This document shows, one piece after another, positions 42,108-50,902 of a stretch of DNA of 64,000 nt; the stretch's first letter is position 1, and each line of letters begins with the position of its first letter. The DNA lies in the NCBI GenBank assembly GCA_004321915.1, contig SCQE01000021.1, positions 186,001 through 250,000 of the forward strand, read 5' to 3'. The position numbers and the translations under genes were made by a program. The notes beneath the pieces were generated by a model that was given only the letters and a program-made list of their open reading frames with translations, ran no database searches and was not told where the DNA came from. Source of the DNA: Nitrospirota bacterium (lineage in GTDB: Bacteria > Nitrospirota > Thermodesulfovibrionia > Thermodesulfovibrionales > Dissulfurispiraceae).

Positions 42108-44090
42108 ATGAAAAAGAAGACAAAAATATATTTGGCAGACCTCGTGCATAATTTTCTCGGCGGCGGCTCTTACATGTTTCCGCTGAATATAGGCTTTATC
42201 GCTTCTTATGCGAAAAAGGCTTTTGGCGATGAGGCAGAGATTACCCTGTTCAAGTATCCTGACATGCTTGTAAAACGTTTAAAAGAAGCCCCCCCTGATA
42301 TATTGGGACTGAGCAGCTATACATGGAACACCCACCTTAACAGTCAGGTTTCCCGGCTTATGAAATCCTTAAACCCTGCTGCTATGGTTGTTTATGGCGG
42401 CCCGAACGTCAACCATACGGACGGTGGTTATAGAGATTTTTTCAGTAAGAATCCCTGCGTTGATTTTTATGTGATCAATGAGGGCGAGGTCGGATTTTCG
42501 AATCTCTTAAGCCGTTATTTCGAGTCCGGACAGGACTTGCGCGCGATGAAGGGTGCAGGACCTGTTGACGGCTGTGTCTTTTTTGACGGAGCCCCGGTGG
42601 CCGGCGCGAGGCTGCCAAGAATGCAGAGCCTCGATGAAATACCTTCCCCTTATCTCAGCGGGATTCTGGATGAGTTCTTTAAATTCGACCTCATCCCTAT
42701 AGTTGAGACCAACAGGGGATGTCCCTATGCCTGTACGTATTGCGCACAGGGGATCGGCTCGCAATATAAGGTGAAATTTTTCGACATAGAGCGCGTTCTT
42801 TCCGAACTCGATTACATTGCCGGTCATGTGAATAATACGAACCTTCTATGCTTTGCCGACGCCAATTTCGGCATAGCCCAGAGGGATATCAGGATCGCGG
42901 AGCATATAAGGAACCTTCAACAGACAAAAGGCTACCCGAGGCGGTGCACCATAAACTGGATAAAGACAAGGCAGAGCATAGAGCTTGCAAAGATAATGGG
43001 ACAGTCTACATATCTGGTCTCGTCCCTTCAATCGCTCGACCCGATCGTACTGAAGAACATAAAGAGGCATAACATAGACTATTCGCACTTCAAGGAGATT
43101 GTGGACCAGACCAATGAGATGGGCGGGGTGTCCGGGACCGAGATAATACTTGCGCTTCCGGGAGAAACAAAGGAAAGCCATCTTAACAGTCTCAGAAAAC
43201 TCTTCGACTGGGATGTAAGCTATATAATATGTTACAACTGCCTTCTTATAGACGGAAGCGAACTGACACTGCCTGAACAGCGCGGGGAGTATAAGCTCAG
43301 GACGAGGTTCAGGCTTGTTGACAGCGCCTTCGGCCATTATGACAGTATCAGCTCCTTTGAATGCGAGGAAGGCATCCGCTCGACCTCGGCAATGTCTGAG
43401 GATGAAATACTCTTTTTCAGGCCCGTTCATTGGCTTATTCAGTTCTTCTGGAATTACAGATGTTACTTTGAGCTGCTAAAGTTTATGAACGGCCACGGCA
43501 TCAATCCCGTGGATTTTATAGTGGCACTTATAAACAACGCCGCATCGGCGCCCGCCTCGGTCAAGGGCATATTTCAGGATTTCGGCCGGGAGGCTGTCGA
43601 GGAATGGTTCGAATCTCCGGAAGCGCTCTGCAAATATTACGAGATCCCTGAGAACTTCGCGAAACTCGAGAGCGGCGAAGTGGGCAAAATGAACGGAAAA
43701 TACACATGGAGGGTCATCCTTGAATGCAAGAATGATTTCGACCGTTTTGTTAAGGATACCGCATCAGGCATGCTGCCTGACCACAGCGAGGCCATAGCGG
43801 ATATCGTTCTTTATGCGTCGAACGCGTTACTTGATTTTAGTCAGAACTTTAATTTTACCGCCAAGCAGCTGAAGTTCTCGCACGATGTTATTGCATGGAA
43901 GGAAAGCAAATACAAAAGTGGCCTGAGCAAGAAAGAGTGTGCTTATTCGTTTGTCTTTCCGGACGAGAAAAAGGGCGCGCTTGAAGTGCTTTTGAACCAG
44001 TACAAGCATTCTAACAAAAATGTAACCATGCGCAAGATGACCGAGCATATGAGAATCACCGACATCTATTATGATGTGAGTCCTGTTTGA
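42108..44090 (+). CDS. B12-binding-type radical SAM protein
   Basis: 660 residues. A Rossmann-like B12-binding region (~1-165, 'PPDILGLSSYTWN', 'VVYGGPNVNHTDGG', 'VINEGEVGF') without an obvious DxHxxG motif precedes the radical SAM core. 'NRGCPYACTYC' (~201-211) carries the CxxxCxxC cluster ligands, and 'SGTEIILALPGETKE' is the typical beta-strand 6 region. The C-terminal ~230 residues are helical. Members methylate or rearrange unactivated carbons; in this context a sugar carbon is the likely target. Confidence 0.85.
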   Translation: MKKKTKIYLADLVHNFLGGGSYMFPLNIGFIASYAKKAFGDEAEITLFKYPDMLVKRLKEAPPDILGLSSYTWNTHLNSQVSRLMKSLNPAAMVVYGGPNVNHTDGGYRDFFSKNPCVDFYVINEGEVGFSNLLSRYFESGQDLRAMKGAGPVDGCVFFDGAPVAGARLPRMQSLDEIPSPYLSGILDEFFKFDLIPIVETNRGCPYACTYCAQGIGSQYKVKFFDIERVLSELDYIAGHVNNTNLLCFADANFGIAQRDIRIAEHIRNLQQTKGYPRRCTINWIKTRQSIELAKIMGQSTYLVSSLQSLDPIVLKNIKRHNIDYSHFKEIVDQTNEMGGVSGTEIILALPGETKESHLNSLRKLFDWDVSYIICYNCLLIDGSELTLPEQRGEYKLRTRFRLVDSAFGHYDSISSFECEEGIRSTSAMSEDEILFFRPVHWLIQFFWNYRCYFELLKFMNGHGINPVDFIVALINNAASAPASVKGIFQDFGREAVEEWFESPEALCKYYEIPENFAKLESGEVGKMNGKYTWRVILECKNDFDRFVKDTASGMLPDHSEAIADIVLYASNALLDFSQNFNFTAKQLKFSHDVIAWKESKYKSGLSKKECAYSFVFPDEKKGALEVLLNQYKHSNKNVTMRKMTEHMRITDIYYDVSPV

Positions 44091-44114
44091 AGGTGCACGC
44101 CGGATAGATATAAT

Positions 44115-45107
44115 ATGAGCGCGACCCCGCAAAGAATAACTGAAGAGCGTGTAGGCTACGGCGATGGTGTTCTTGCCAAGCTATTCGGCGATAGATACAC
44201 ACAGTACCGCGAGCTCTGGAACAAGGCCTGCAAAAGGGAGACGATCACGGAATTCCCGCTTTACCTGCAGTTTGAGTTCACCCCCTTCTGCAACCTTTCC
44301 TGCGTGTCCTGCATTCACGGCATTGAGGAGTTGAAGTCCTCTTATACTGCCGTGGATCTTTCTATGGATTACGAAAAGATAATACTTGAAGCCGAGCGGT
44401 TCGGGTGTCCGTCTATCTCGTTCCACAACAACAACGAGCCGTTGCTCGTAAGGGATTTGGAAGATAAAATAGGTTTTGCGAAACGGCATGGGTTTATAGA
44501 CCTTATCCTCACCACAAACGCGACTCTTCTTAGCGAAGAAAGGGCAGACCGCCTGCTTGAGTCCGGACTTACAAAGATCAATTTCAGCATAGACGCATAC
44601 AGCGAAGAAGCGTACAGGCTCACGAGAAGAAAAGGAGACTTCCGTCAGGTGCTGGCAAACATAGAGGGATTTCTTGAACTGAAGAAAAAGCGCGGCTATG
44701 AGCTTCCTATTACAAGGGTTACGTTCCTGATAAACAGGAATAACTATGCCGAGACCGGGCAGTTCAGGGCGTTCTGGAAAGACCGCGTAGACCTTGTCGA
44801 GTTTCAGAATTTTCAGGCGCTTGACGGTTATACGGAGGCCCTGTGCCCTCCGGGGTATGAGAGGTATGAAGGTTTTGAGTGCACATATCCGTGGCAGCAG
44901 GTTGTTGTCAGGTCCAACGGCGATGTTCTGCCATGCTGCTCTTTTTACGGGGCGGATATTGTTTTGGGGAATATTGCCCAAAACTCGATATATGAATTGT
45001 GGCACGGAGAGAAGATTAAGGCTTTGAGGGAGTCTCTTTCACACAAGTCATATGCGCACGCCTCCTGCAGGCGGTGCGCAAGAACTTTTTATAAAAAAAG
45101 CGAATAA
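44115..45107 (+). CDS. Radical SAM/SPASM protein
   Basis: 330 residues. 'EFTPFCNLSCVSCIHG' (CxxxCxxC ~58-65), 'SISFHNNNEPLL' in place of the GGE motif, and 'LILTTNATLL'. The C terminus has SPASM-like cysteines ('CTYPWQQVVVRSNGDVLPCC', 'CRRCARTFY'). A paralogue lies at 53667. Its GGE motif is replaced by NNE, as in several SPASM enzymes acting on sugars or peptides. Reaction unknown. Confidence 0.85.
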   Translation: MSATPQRITEERVGYGDGVLAKLFGDRYTQYRELWNKACKRETITEFPLYLQFEFTPFCNLSCVSCIHGIEELKSSYTAVDLSMDYEKIILEAERFGCPSISFHNNNEPLLVRDLEDKIGFAKRHGFIDLILTTNATLLSEERADRLLESGLTKINFSIDAYSEEAYRLTRRKGDFRQVLANIEGFLELKKKRGYELPITRVTFLINRNNYAETGQFRAFWKDRVDLVEFQNFQALDGYTEALCPPGYERYEGFECTYPWQQVVVRSNGDVLPCCSFYGADIVLGNIAQNSIYELWHGEKIKALRESLSHKSYAHASCRRCARTFYKKSE

Positions 45108-45122
45108 GGAGCGAGAAAGAAA

Positions 45123-46292
45123 ATGCCCGGTTTTGAGGTCTTTGGAAAAGAGGAGCAGCAGGCGATAAATGATCTGTTCGAAGCGAACGGCGGTATACTT
45201 TTTGCGCACGGCTTTGACGCGATGCGGAAGGGTGTTTACCGTGTAAGGGAATTCGAAGCTGCCTTCGCTAAGAGAATGGGAACGGGTTATGCTCAGGCTG
45301 TGTCGTCCGGTTCCACTGCGCTGAAGGTCGGGCTCAAGGCCTTGGGCGTGCATAAGGGTGACGAGGTTATAACGCAGTCGTTTACTTTTGTGGCGACTGT
45401 TGAGGCGATACTCGAGGTCGGCGCTACACCGGTTATTGTCGATATTGACGAAACCCTCAATATGTGCCCTGTCAGCCTTGAGAAGACGATAACTGAAAAG
45501 ACAAGGGCCGTTATCCCTGTGCATATGATGGGCTCTCCCGCTGCAATGGATGAGATTATGGCGGTTGCAAAAAAATATAACCTGTCAGTGCTTGAAGACA
45601 CGGCGCAGGGCTGCGGCGGCACATATAAAGGAAAGACGCTTGGCACGATCGGGCATGCCGGGGCGTTCAGTCTCGATGCCGGGAAAACCATTCAAACAGG
45701 CGAGGGCGGCATGGTGATAACCTCCCGGGAAGATATTTATACAAGGGCGCGGGCATATCACGACCATGGTCATGAATACAGCAAGAGCATGGGTAGGGGC
45801 GAGGAAGGCGCGTTGCTGACCGGATTCAACTACAGGATGACCGAACTGCAGGGCGCAATAGGGCTGGTGCAGTTGTCCAAGCTCGATATGATCCTCGATA
45901 ATCAGAGGAAGAACAAGGCAAAGATGATGCAGGGGTTGGGGCAGCTGCCGTTCGGCTTCAGAAAAGAACTCGATCCTGCCGGAGAACTTGGCGATACGAT
46001 CGTGTTTTTCCTCGATTCGAAAGAGCAGGCCGGTGAATTTGTGTCCAAGATGAAGGCTGCCGGTCTCGGGACCAAGAACCTTCCAGATGCCATAAGGTGG
46101 CACTTTGCAAGGCATTGGGGCCACATGTTCATGGAGCATGGTTTTTATGCAGACACATGGCAGCAGGAGTGGCAGAAATCCGCTGACTTGCTCGAAAGGG
46201 CGGTCGCCCTGCCCGTTATGGTGAATATGACGGATGAGAGGATTGAAGAAGTTACCCGGAAGATACTTGAAGTAGCGGAAAAGGTAAAATGA
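45123..46292 (+). CDS. DegT-family aminotransferase, KdnA-like
   Basis: 389 residues. The start 'MPGFEVFGKEEQQAINDLFE' and 'FSLDAGKTIQTGEGGMVIT' (PLP Lys ~192) closely resemble KdnA, the PLP enzyme that aminates C8 of 8-keto-Kdo in Shewanella (recalled from memory), and less so the LegC-like enzyme at 35231. 'HMMGSPAAMDEI' and 'FNYRMTELQGAIGLVQL' are shared with the family. With the Fe-alcohol dehydrogenase at 40214 it could install an amino group on an ulosonic acid. The next gene, a CMP-sugar synthetase, overlaps by four bases. Confidence 0.8.
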   Translation: MPGFEVFGKEEQQAINDLFEANGGILFAHGFDAMRKGVYRVREFEAAFAKRMGTGYAQAVSSGSTALKVGLKALGVHKGDEVITQSFTFVATVEAILEVGATPVIVDIDETLNMCPVSLEKTITEKTRAVIPVHMMGSPAAMDEIMAVAKKYNLSVLEDTAQGCGGTYKGKTLGTIGHAGAFSLDAGKTIQTGEGGMVITSREDIYTRARAYHDHGHEYSKSMGRGEEGALLTGFNYRMTELQGAIGLVQLSKLDMILDNQRKNKAKMMQGLGQLPFGFRKELDPAGELGDTIVFFLDSKEQAGEFVSKMKAAGLGTKNLPDAIRWHFARHWGHMFMEHGFYADTWQQEWQKSADLLERAVALPVMVNMTDERIEEVTRKILEVAEKVK

Positions 46293-46975
46293 GAATAACG
46301 GCGTTTATCCCCGCGAGGGGCGGTTCAAAGGGCATTCCCAAGAAAAACCTCGCTTTGCTGAACGGGAAGCCTCTGATTCAGTACACGATAGAGGCGGCAA
46401 AAAAAAGCAGGTATATTAACGATATTTTTGTATCGAGCGATGATTCTGAAATTATCGGGTTTTGCGAATCAGTCGGGGTTTCGGTGCCTTACCGCAGGCC
46501 GGAAGAGCTTGCAACGGATTCGTCATCCATAGTTGATACTCTGATGCATGCTTTGGACTGGATGGGAAAACGGAAAGAATTGCCCTATGTCATAATGCTT
46601 CTGCAGCCGACATCTCCTTTAAGGACAGCTAATAATATTGATGAAGCCGTTGAATTGTTCGTATCGGATGGTGCCGAAAGCCTTATTAGTGTACACCGCA
46701 TGGTTGAACACCCCTATGAATGTTTGAAGGTTGCGGCTGGTGGATGGGAGTATCTGGTACGTCCTGAAAAAGAAGCCTTTAGAAGGCAGGACTACAACGA
46801 AGATTTTTATTACATAAACGGTGCTATTTATATAGTGAAAACAGACTTCTTTATAAGGGAAAAGAAATTTGTTCTTGAGAACAGAACAAAATTATACATT
46901 ATGCCTCCTGAAAAAGGAGTTGATGTTGATGATGCTCTTGGATTAAAAAAGGCGGAATGCTATTTTGGATTATGA
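46289..46975 (+). CDS. CMP-nonulosonate cytidylyltransferase, NeuA/LegF family
   Basis: 228 residues. Activates the nine-carbon acid as CMP-sugar. 'FIPARGGSKGIPKKNLALLNG' (residues ~6-26) holds the nucleotide-binding signature, 'MLLQPTSPLRTANNI' and 'GVDVDDALGL' the catalytic and metal-binding Asp motifs. It overlaps the KdnA-like gene, so its acceptor may be the aminated product. A diverged paralogue is at 54665. Confidence 0.9.
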   Translation: MRITAFIPARGGSKGIPKKNLALLNGKPLIQYTIEAAKKSRYINDIFVSSDDSEIIGFCESVGVSVPYRRPEELATDSSSIVDTLMHALDWMGKRKELPYVIMLLQPTSPLRTANNIDEAVELFVSDGAESLISVHRMVEHPYECLKVAAGGWEYLVRPEKEAFRRQDYNEDFYYINGAIYIVKTDFFIREKKFVLENRTKLYIMPPEKGVDVDDALGLKKAECYFGL

Positions 46976-47005
46976 GCAAGAACGCCTTGGACATATAGAC
47001 GCCAG

Positions 47006-47623
47006 ATGATAGTTATAATTGATTGTGGTATAGGCAATGTCGGTTCTGTTGCGCATGCTCTTGAGTATCTGGGCGGAAAATATTTTATTTCAGGTAATAG
47101 AAAGGACTTTGAGAGTGCGGACGCTCTTGTGCTTCCGGGAGTTGGCGCTTTTCCTGCAGGCATGAAGAATCTGAGAGAGTTCGGGCTGGTAGATGAAATG
47201 GAGAAACAGGTCTTAATAAATAAGAAGCCTTTTATGGGGATATGCCTTGGTATGCAATTGCTTGCTTCCGATTCAACTGAGGGGGGATTTAATACAGGGC
47301 TGGGTTGGATTGAAGGGCATGTAATTTCTTTAAGTCCGGAAGGGAATCTACGCGTTCCTCATGTGGGGTGGAATGATGTCAAATTCGACCGGTCTTCGTG
47401 TTTTTCTCATAACATTGACGAAAACGCTCATTTTTATTTTGACCACAGTTTTCATCTTCAATGCGATAAAAGTTTGGCTATAGCTACATGTGAGTATGGC
47501 GGCACATTGGTTGCCGCCATACAAAGAGAAAATATTTTCGCGACACAATTTCATCCTGAGAAAAGCCAGAGGAACGGCTTGAAAGTTCTAAGAAATTTTT
47601 TGAATTTTGTGGGAAAGCATTAA
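47006..47623 (+). CDS. HisH-type glutamine amidotransferase (HisH2)
   Basis: 205 residues. Class I glutaminase triad: the nucleophile Cys in 'FMGICLGMQLLAS' and the His/Glu in 'TQFHPEKSQ'. 'IIDCGIGNVGSVAHALEYLG' is the family N terminus. In O-antigen clusters HisH2 with HisF2 feeds ammonia to an N-acetyl-sugar amidotransferase; the next three genes are HisF2 and two such enzymes, which argues against a role in histidine synthesis. Base composition is clearly AT-richer than upstream genes. Confidence 0.85.
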   Translation: MIVIIDCGIGNVGSVAHALEYLGGKYFISGNRKDFESADALVLPGVGAFPAGMKNLREFGLVDEMEKQVLINKKPFMGICLGMQLLASDSTEGGFNTGLGWIEGHVISLSPEGNLRVPHVGWNDVKFDRSSCFSHNIDENAHFYFDHSFHLQCDKSLAIATCEYGGTLVAAIQRENIFATQFHPEKSQRNGLKVLRNFLNFVGKH

Positions 47624-47635
47624 TGGTAACAGGAC

Positions 47636-48505
47636 ATGCTTAAAGCAAGAATTGTCGCAATATTAATTGTCAAAGGCGAAATAGTAGTGCAAAGTATCAA
47701 CTTTAAACAATTTTTGCCTGTAGGTTCTCCTTCCATAGCAGTAGATTACCTTAACAGTTGGGGTGTTGATGAAATTGCTATTATCGATATCGATGCGACA
47801 CCCGGAAAAAGAAATCCTCGCTTTGACCATATCTCAGAATATTCTAAATATTGCCAAGTCCCTCTTTCGGTGGGAGGAGGGATTAAGAATGTTGATGATA
47901 TCAAGAGAGCGGTCCATATTGGTGCAGACAAAGTAGTTATAAATACGGCAGCCGTAAAATATCCGCGACTCATAAGCGAAAGCGCAGGCTTATTCGGCAA
48001 TCAGTGCATTATAGTTTCGATGGATGTTAGAAAAGTGTCTAAAAAAAAATATGAAGTGTATATTAACTCTGGAAACGTTTCCACAGGCTACTCTCCTGCA
48101 GATTTAGCCAAAAGATCCGAAGAGCTTGGCGCCGGTGAAATTTTGCTCACATCTATCGATCGTGACGGAACAAAGAAGGGATACGATTTAGAGTTGATAG
48201 GACAAGTGTTGAATGTTGTAAATATCCCTGTGATTGCTTGCGGAGGCGTTGGCCATCCGCAACATTTTCTGGATGCGATCAATATGGGAGTTTCGGCTGT
48301 AGCGGCTGCAAATTTCTATCACTATTCCGAACATAGTGTTACTACTATCAAAAGCTACCTGAAAGCTGCCGGCGCTAATATTCGTCTTGACTCTTATGCA
48401 ACTTATAATGAGTTTGCGTTTGATCGTCTTGGCCGACCGCGAAAAAAAGATGACATCTTTCTCGAGAAACTTCATGTCGAATACATCCCCGAAGAAATCA
48501 TATGA
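47636..48505 (+). CDS. HisF-type cyclase-like subunit (HisF2) lacking the first catalytic Asp
   Basis: 289 residues. A (beta/alpha)8 barrel with two phosphate-binding half-barrels ('VGGGIKNVDDIKRAVHIGAD', 'IACGGVGHPQHFLDAI'). The canonical 'PCLDV' at the N terminus, whose Asp is a catalytic residue of HisF, reads 'VAILIV' here, so that Asp is lost, as in HisF2/WbuZ-type proteins. 'SMDVRK' and 'TSIDRDGTKKGYD' are kept. About 35 extra C-terminal residues ('FDRLGRPRKKDDIF') are unusual. It would conduct ammonia from HisH2 to the amidotransferase. Confidence 0.85.
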   Translation: MLKARIVAILIVKGEIVVQSINFKQFLPVGSPSIAVDYLNSWGVDEIAIIDIDATPGKRNPRFDHISEYSKYCQVPLSVGGGIKNVDDIKRAVHIGADKVVINTAAVKYPRLISESAGLFGNQCIIVSMDVRKVSKKKYEVYINSGNVSTGYSPADLAKRSEELGAGEILLTSIDRDGTKKGYDLELIGQVLNVVNIPVIACGGVGHPQHFLDAINMGVSAVAAANFYHYSEHSVTTIKSYLKAAGANIRLDSYATYNEFAFDRLGRPRKKDDIFLEKLHVEYIPEEII

Positions 48506-49800
48506 AATACTGTAAACGCTGTCTTTATCCTGCCAATCATCCGCTAAATATTACGTTTGACGGTTATGGCGTGTGCAGCGGATGCAGAGTACATGAGGAA
48601 AAAGATGTACTTGATTGGGATGAGCGAAAAGAAAAACTGGAAAAGATATTCAGCGAATTCAGATCAGGGACACAAAAGACATATGATTGCATTATTCCGG
48701 TCAGTGGGGCGCGCGATTCATATTTCATTGTGTATATGGTGAAAAATATTTTCAAAATGCATCCGTTACTTGTCACCTATAACAAACATTACAATACAAA
48801 AATAGGGATCAGAAATCTTGCGTATTTGCAGACAATTTTCGGATGCGACCTTATTAGCTGCACTGTGAGCCCTGAGAGAGTCAAGCGAATCACACGTGAA
48901 AGCTTGAGACGTAAAGGCAGCATCTACTGGCATTGCCTTGCAGGATCCACGGTTTTTCCTGTGCAAACCGCTGTTAAACTTAAAATTCCTCTTATCGTAT
49001 GGGGCGCTCATCAGGGCTGTGATCAGACAGGCATGTTTTCTCATCTGGATGAAGTTGAGATGACAAGAAAATACCGGAAAGAACATGATCTGATGGGGAT
49101 GGAAGCGGAAGACTTTATTCGTGACAGCGATGTTGTGGCCATTGAAGACATGAAACAATATATTTATCCTCATAACAAGGAACTGGAGAGCGTGGGAGTC
49201 AGGGGTATTTATCTGAGCAACTATATACGCTGGGACTCCAAGGCCCAGCACGAGTTGATGATTGAAAAATATGGTTACGAAACCATGCTTCAGCAGCGTA
49301 CTTTTGATACATACAATGATGTGGATTGTTTTCATTATTCCGGTATTCATGACTATATAAAATTTTTGAAGTGGGGATATGGTAAGGTGACGGACCATGC
49401 TTCCAGAGAAGTCCGTTTGAAAAGAATGACACGTGAAGAAGGCATTTCCATGGTCCGTAAGTTCCAGAATATATATCCAAAGGATTTGTCGATTTTCCTT
49501 GAATGGCTCGGCATGAGTGAAAATGAATTTTTTGGATATATTGATAAGCACCGGGATCCGCGCATATGGCAGAAAAATGATTGCGCGGACTGGGAGCTTA
49601 AGGATTCAATTGTCAATCATGCCGGAGATGAAGGTGTCGATGACGTCCGGCTGCAACGCAAAGAAGGATGCGAATTTTTGCTTGTTCCTTCTAAAGAACC
49701 GAATGAGGTTGAAGACAATCACGTGCTTATTGGCAGGGCCTGTGTTGACAACGGACATCTTCCTGAAGTTATAAAAAGGTATCCTGATGAAATATTGTAA
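48502..49800 (+). CDS. N-acetyl sugar amidotransferase 1, variant PP-loop
   Basis: 432 residues. The N-terminal zinc finger 'MKYCKRCLYPANHP' with 'CSGCR' is followed by an ATP pyrophosphatase domain. The PP-loop is 'PVSGARDSYFIVYMV', where most relatives have SGGKDS or SGGRDS, so Gly is replaced by Ala. The family (TIGR03573-like, WbpG/WbuX) converts acetamido to acetamidino groups with ammonia from HisH2/HisF2. The ~60-residue C-terminal tail is absent from its neighbour. It overlaps HisF2 by four bases. Confidence 0.8.
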   Translation: MKYCKRCLYPANHPLNITFDGYGVCSGCRVHEEKDVLDWDERKEKLEKIFSEFRSGTQKTYDCIIPVSGARDSYFIVYMVKNIFKMHPLLVTYNKHYNTKIGIRNLAYLQTIFGCDLISCTVSPERVKRITRESLRRKGSIYWHCLAGSTVFPVQTAVKLKIPLIVWGAHQGCDQTGMFSHLDEVEMTRKYRKEHDLMGMEAEDFIRDSDVVAIEDMKQYIYPHNKELESVGVRGIYLSNYIRWDSKAQHELMIEKYGYETMLQQRTFDTYNDVDCFHYSGIHDYIKFLKWGYGKVTDHASREVRLKRMTREEGISMVRKFQNIYPKDLSIFLEWLGMSENEFFGYIDKHRDPRIWQKNDCADWELKDSIVNHAGDEGVDDVRLQRKEGCEFLLVPSKEPNEVEDNHVLIGRACVDNGHLPEVIKRYPDEIL

Positions 49801-50902
49801 AAAGTGCGTTCAGCCCGATACAAGACCGAGAATCTATTTTAACGAGGACGGAGTTTGTGGGGCTTGTCTGTGGAAGGAGGAAAAAAAGACCATTGATTGG
49901 GAAGCGCGCAGACAGGAACTGCAGGGCATTGCCGATTGGGCAAAAAAGGAAGCAAAAAAACGCGGCACATATGATTGTGTTTTGGGAGTAAGCGGAGGAA
50001 AGGACACGACTTTCACATCTTTATATGCTCGGGACAGATTGGGATTGAATTGCCTGCTGGTCAATGCATGGCCTGAACAGATGACAGAAATAGGCCGGTA
50101 TAATATCGAGAATTTATGCAAGCTGGGATTTGACATCATTAATATCAAAACAAACCCGAGGGTCATGAGAAAAATTATAAGGGACGATTTTTTCAAGCGT
50201 GGCAATTTGAATATCTCTACCGAATACACTATTTGGTCAAGTGCCTATAGGGTTGCAATGGAGCATAAAGTTCCCTTGATTATACAGGGGGAAAATGAGG
50301 CGTTGACGCTGGGGGCCAGCGAAGGACAGACAAGAGATGGCGAGGCTACTCAGGTATACAAAAACAATACACTCTCAGGGGTCAATGCATTCCAGAGGTA
50401 TGCTGACTGTGAAGGTGTATCAAGGAAAGACCTTTTTTTATACAACTTCCCTGATCCCGGATTGCTTGATAGGATAGGTATTAGGGCTTATTATCTTGAA
50501 TTCTATATTAACGAGTGGGACCAGGTCGGCAATGCAGAATTTTCAATAAAGCATGGCCTGAAAATACGGGAGGATGATCTGTCGGAACTGGGGTCCGTCC
50601 AGAAATTCTGTGCTTTGGACTCAGACCTCTGGCTGGTAAATCAACTTATCAAGTATTACAAGCTCGGGTTTGGTTATGCCACTGACGAGGCCTGTTACGA
50701 GATACGGGAAGGCCGTATTACTAGGGAGGAAGGGTTTGAGCTTGTCAGAAAATATGATGGCAAATGCGGTGAAAAATATATAAAGAAGGCGTGTGATTAC
50801 ATCGGAATAACAACCGACATATTCTGGCGGGAAATTGAAAAGTGGCGCGGACCGATGTGGCGTAGAGATTCAGGAGGCAGTTGGACTTTGAAAAATGATT
50901 AA
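49787..50902 (+). CDS. N-acetyl sugar amidotransferase 2, canonical PP-loop
   Basis: 371 residues. 'MKYCKKCVQPDTRP' with 'CGACLW' forms the N-terminal zinc site, and 'LGVSGGKDTTFTSLYARDR' the intact PP-loop. 'IIQGENEALTLG' and 'ATDEACYEIREGRITREEG' are further family segments. It overlaps amidotransferase 1 by 14 bases. Two such enzymes with a single HisH2/HisF2 pair suggest either two amidination sites on one sugar or a heteromeric enzyme. Confidence 0.85.
   Translation: MKYCKKCVQPDTRPRIYFNEDGVCGACLWKEEKKTIDWEARRQELQGIADWAKKEAKKRGTYDCVLGVSGGKDTTFTSLYARDRLGLNCLLVNAWPEQMTEIGRYNIENLCKLGFDIINIKTNPRVMRKIIRDDFFKRGNLNISTEYTIWSSAYRVAMEHKVPLIIQGENEALTLGASEGQTRDGEATQVYKNNTLSGVNAFQRYADCEGVSRKDLFLYNFPDPGLLDRIGIRAYYLEFYINEWDQVGNAEFSIKHGLKIREDDLSELGSVQKFCALDSDLWLVNQLIKYYKLGFGYATDEACYEIREGRITREEGFELVRKYDGKCGEKYIKKACDYIGITTDIFWREIEKWRGPMWRRDSGGSWTLKND

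Noticed and set aside
47006-48505. HisH and HisF as histidine biosynthesis genes
   Set aside because: No other his genes nearby, the first catalytic Asp of HisF is lost, and two sugar amidotransferases follow directly.
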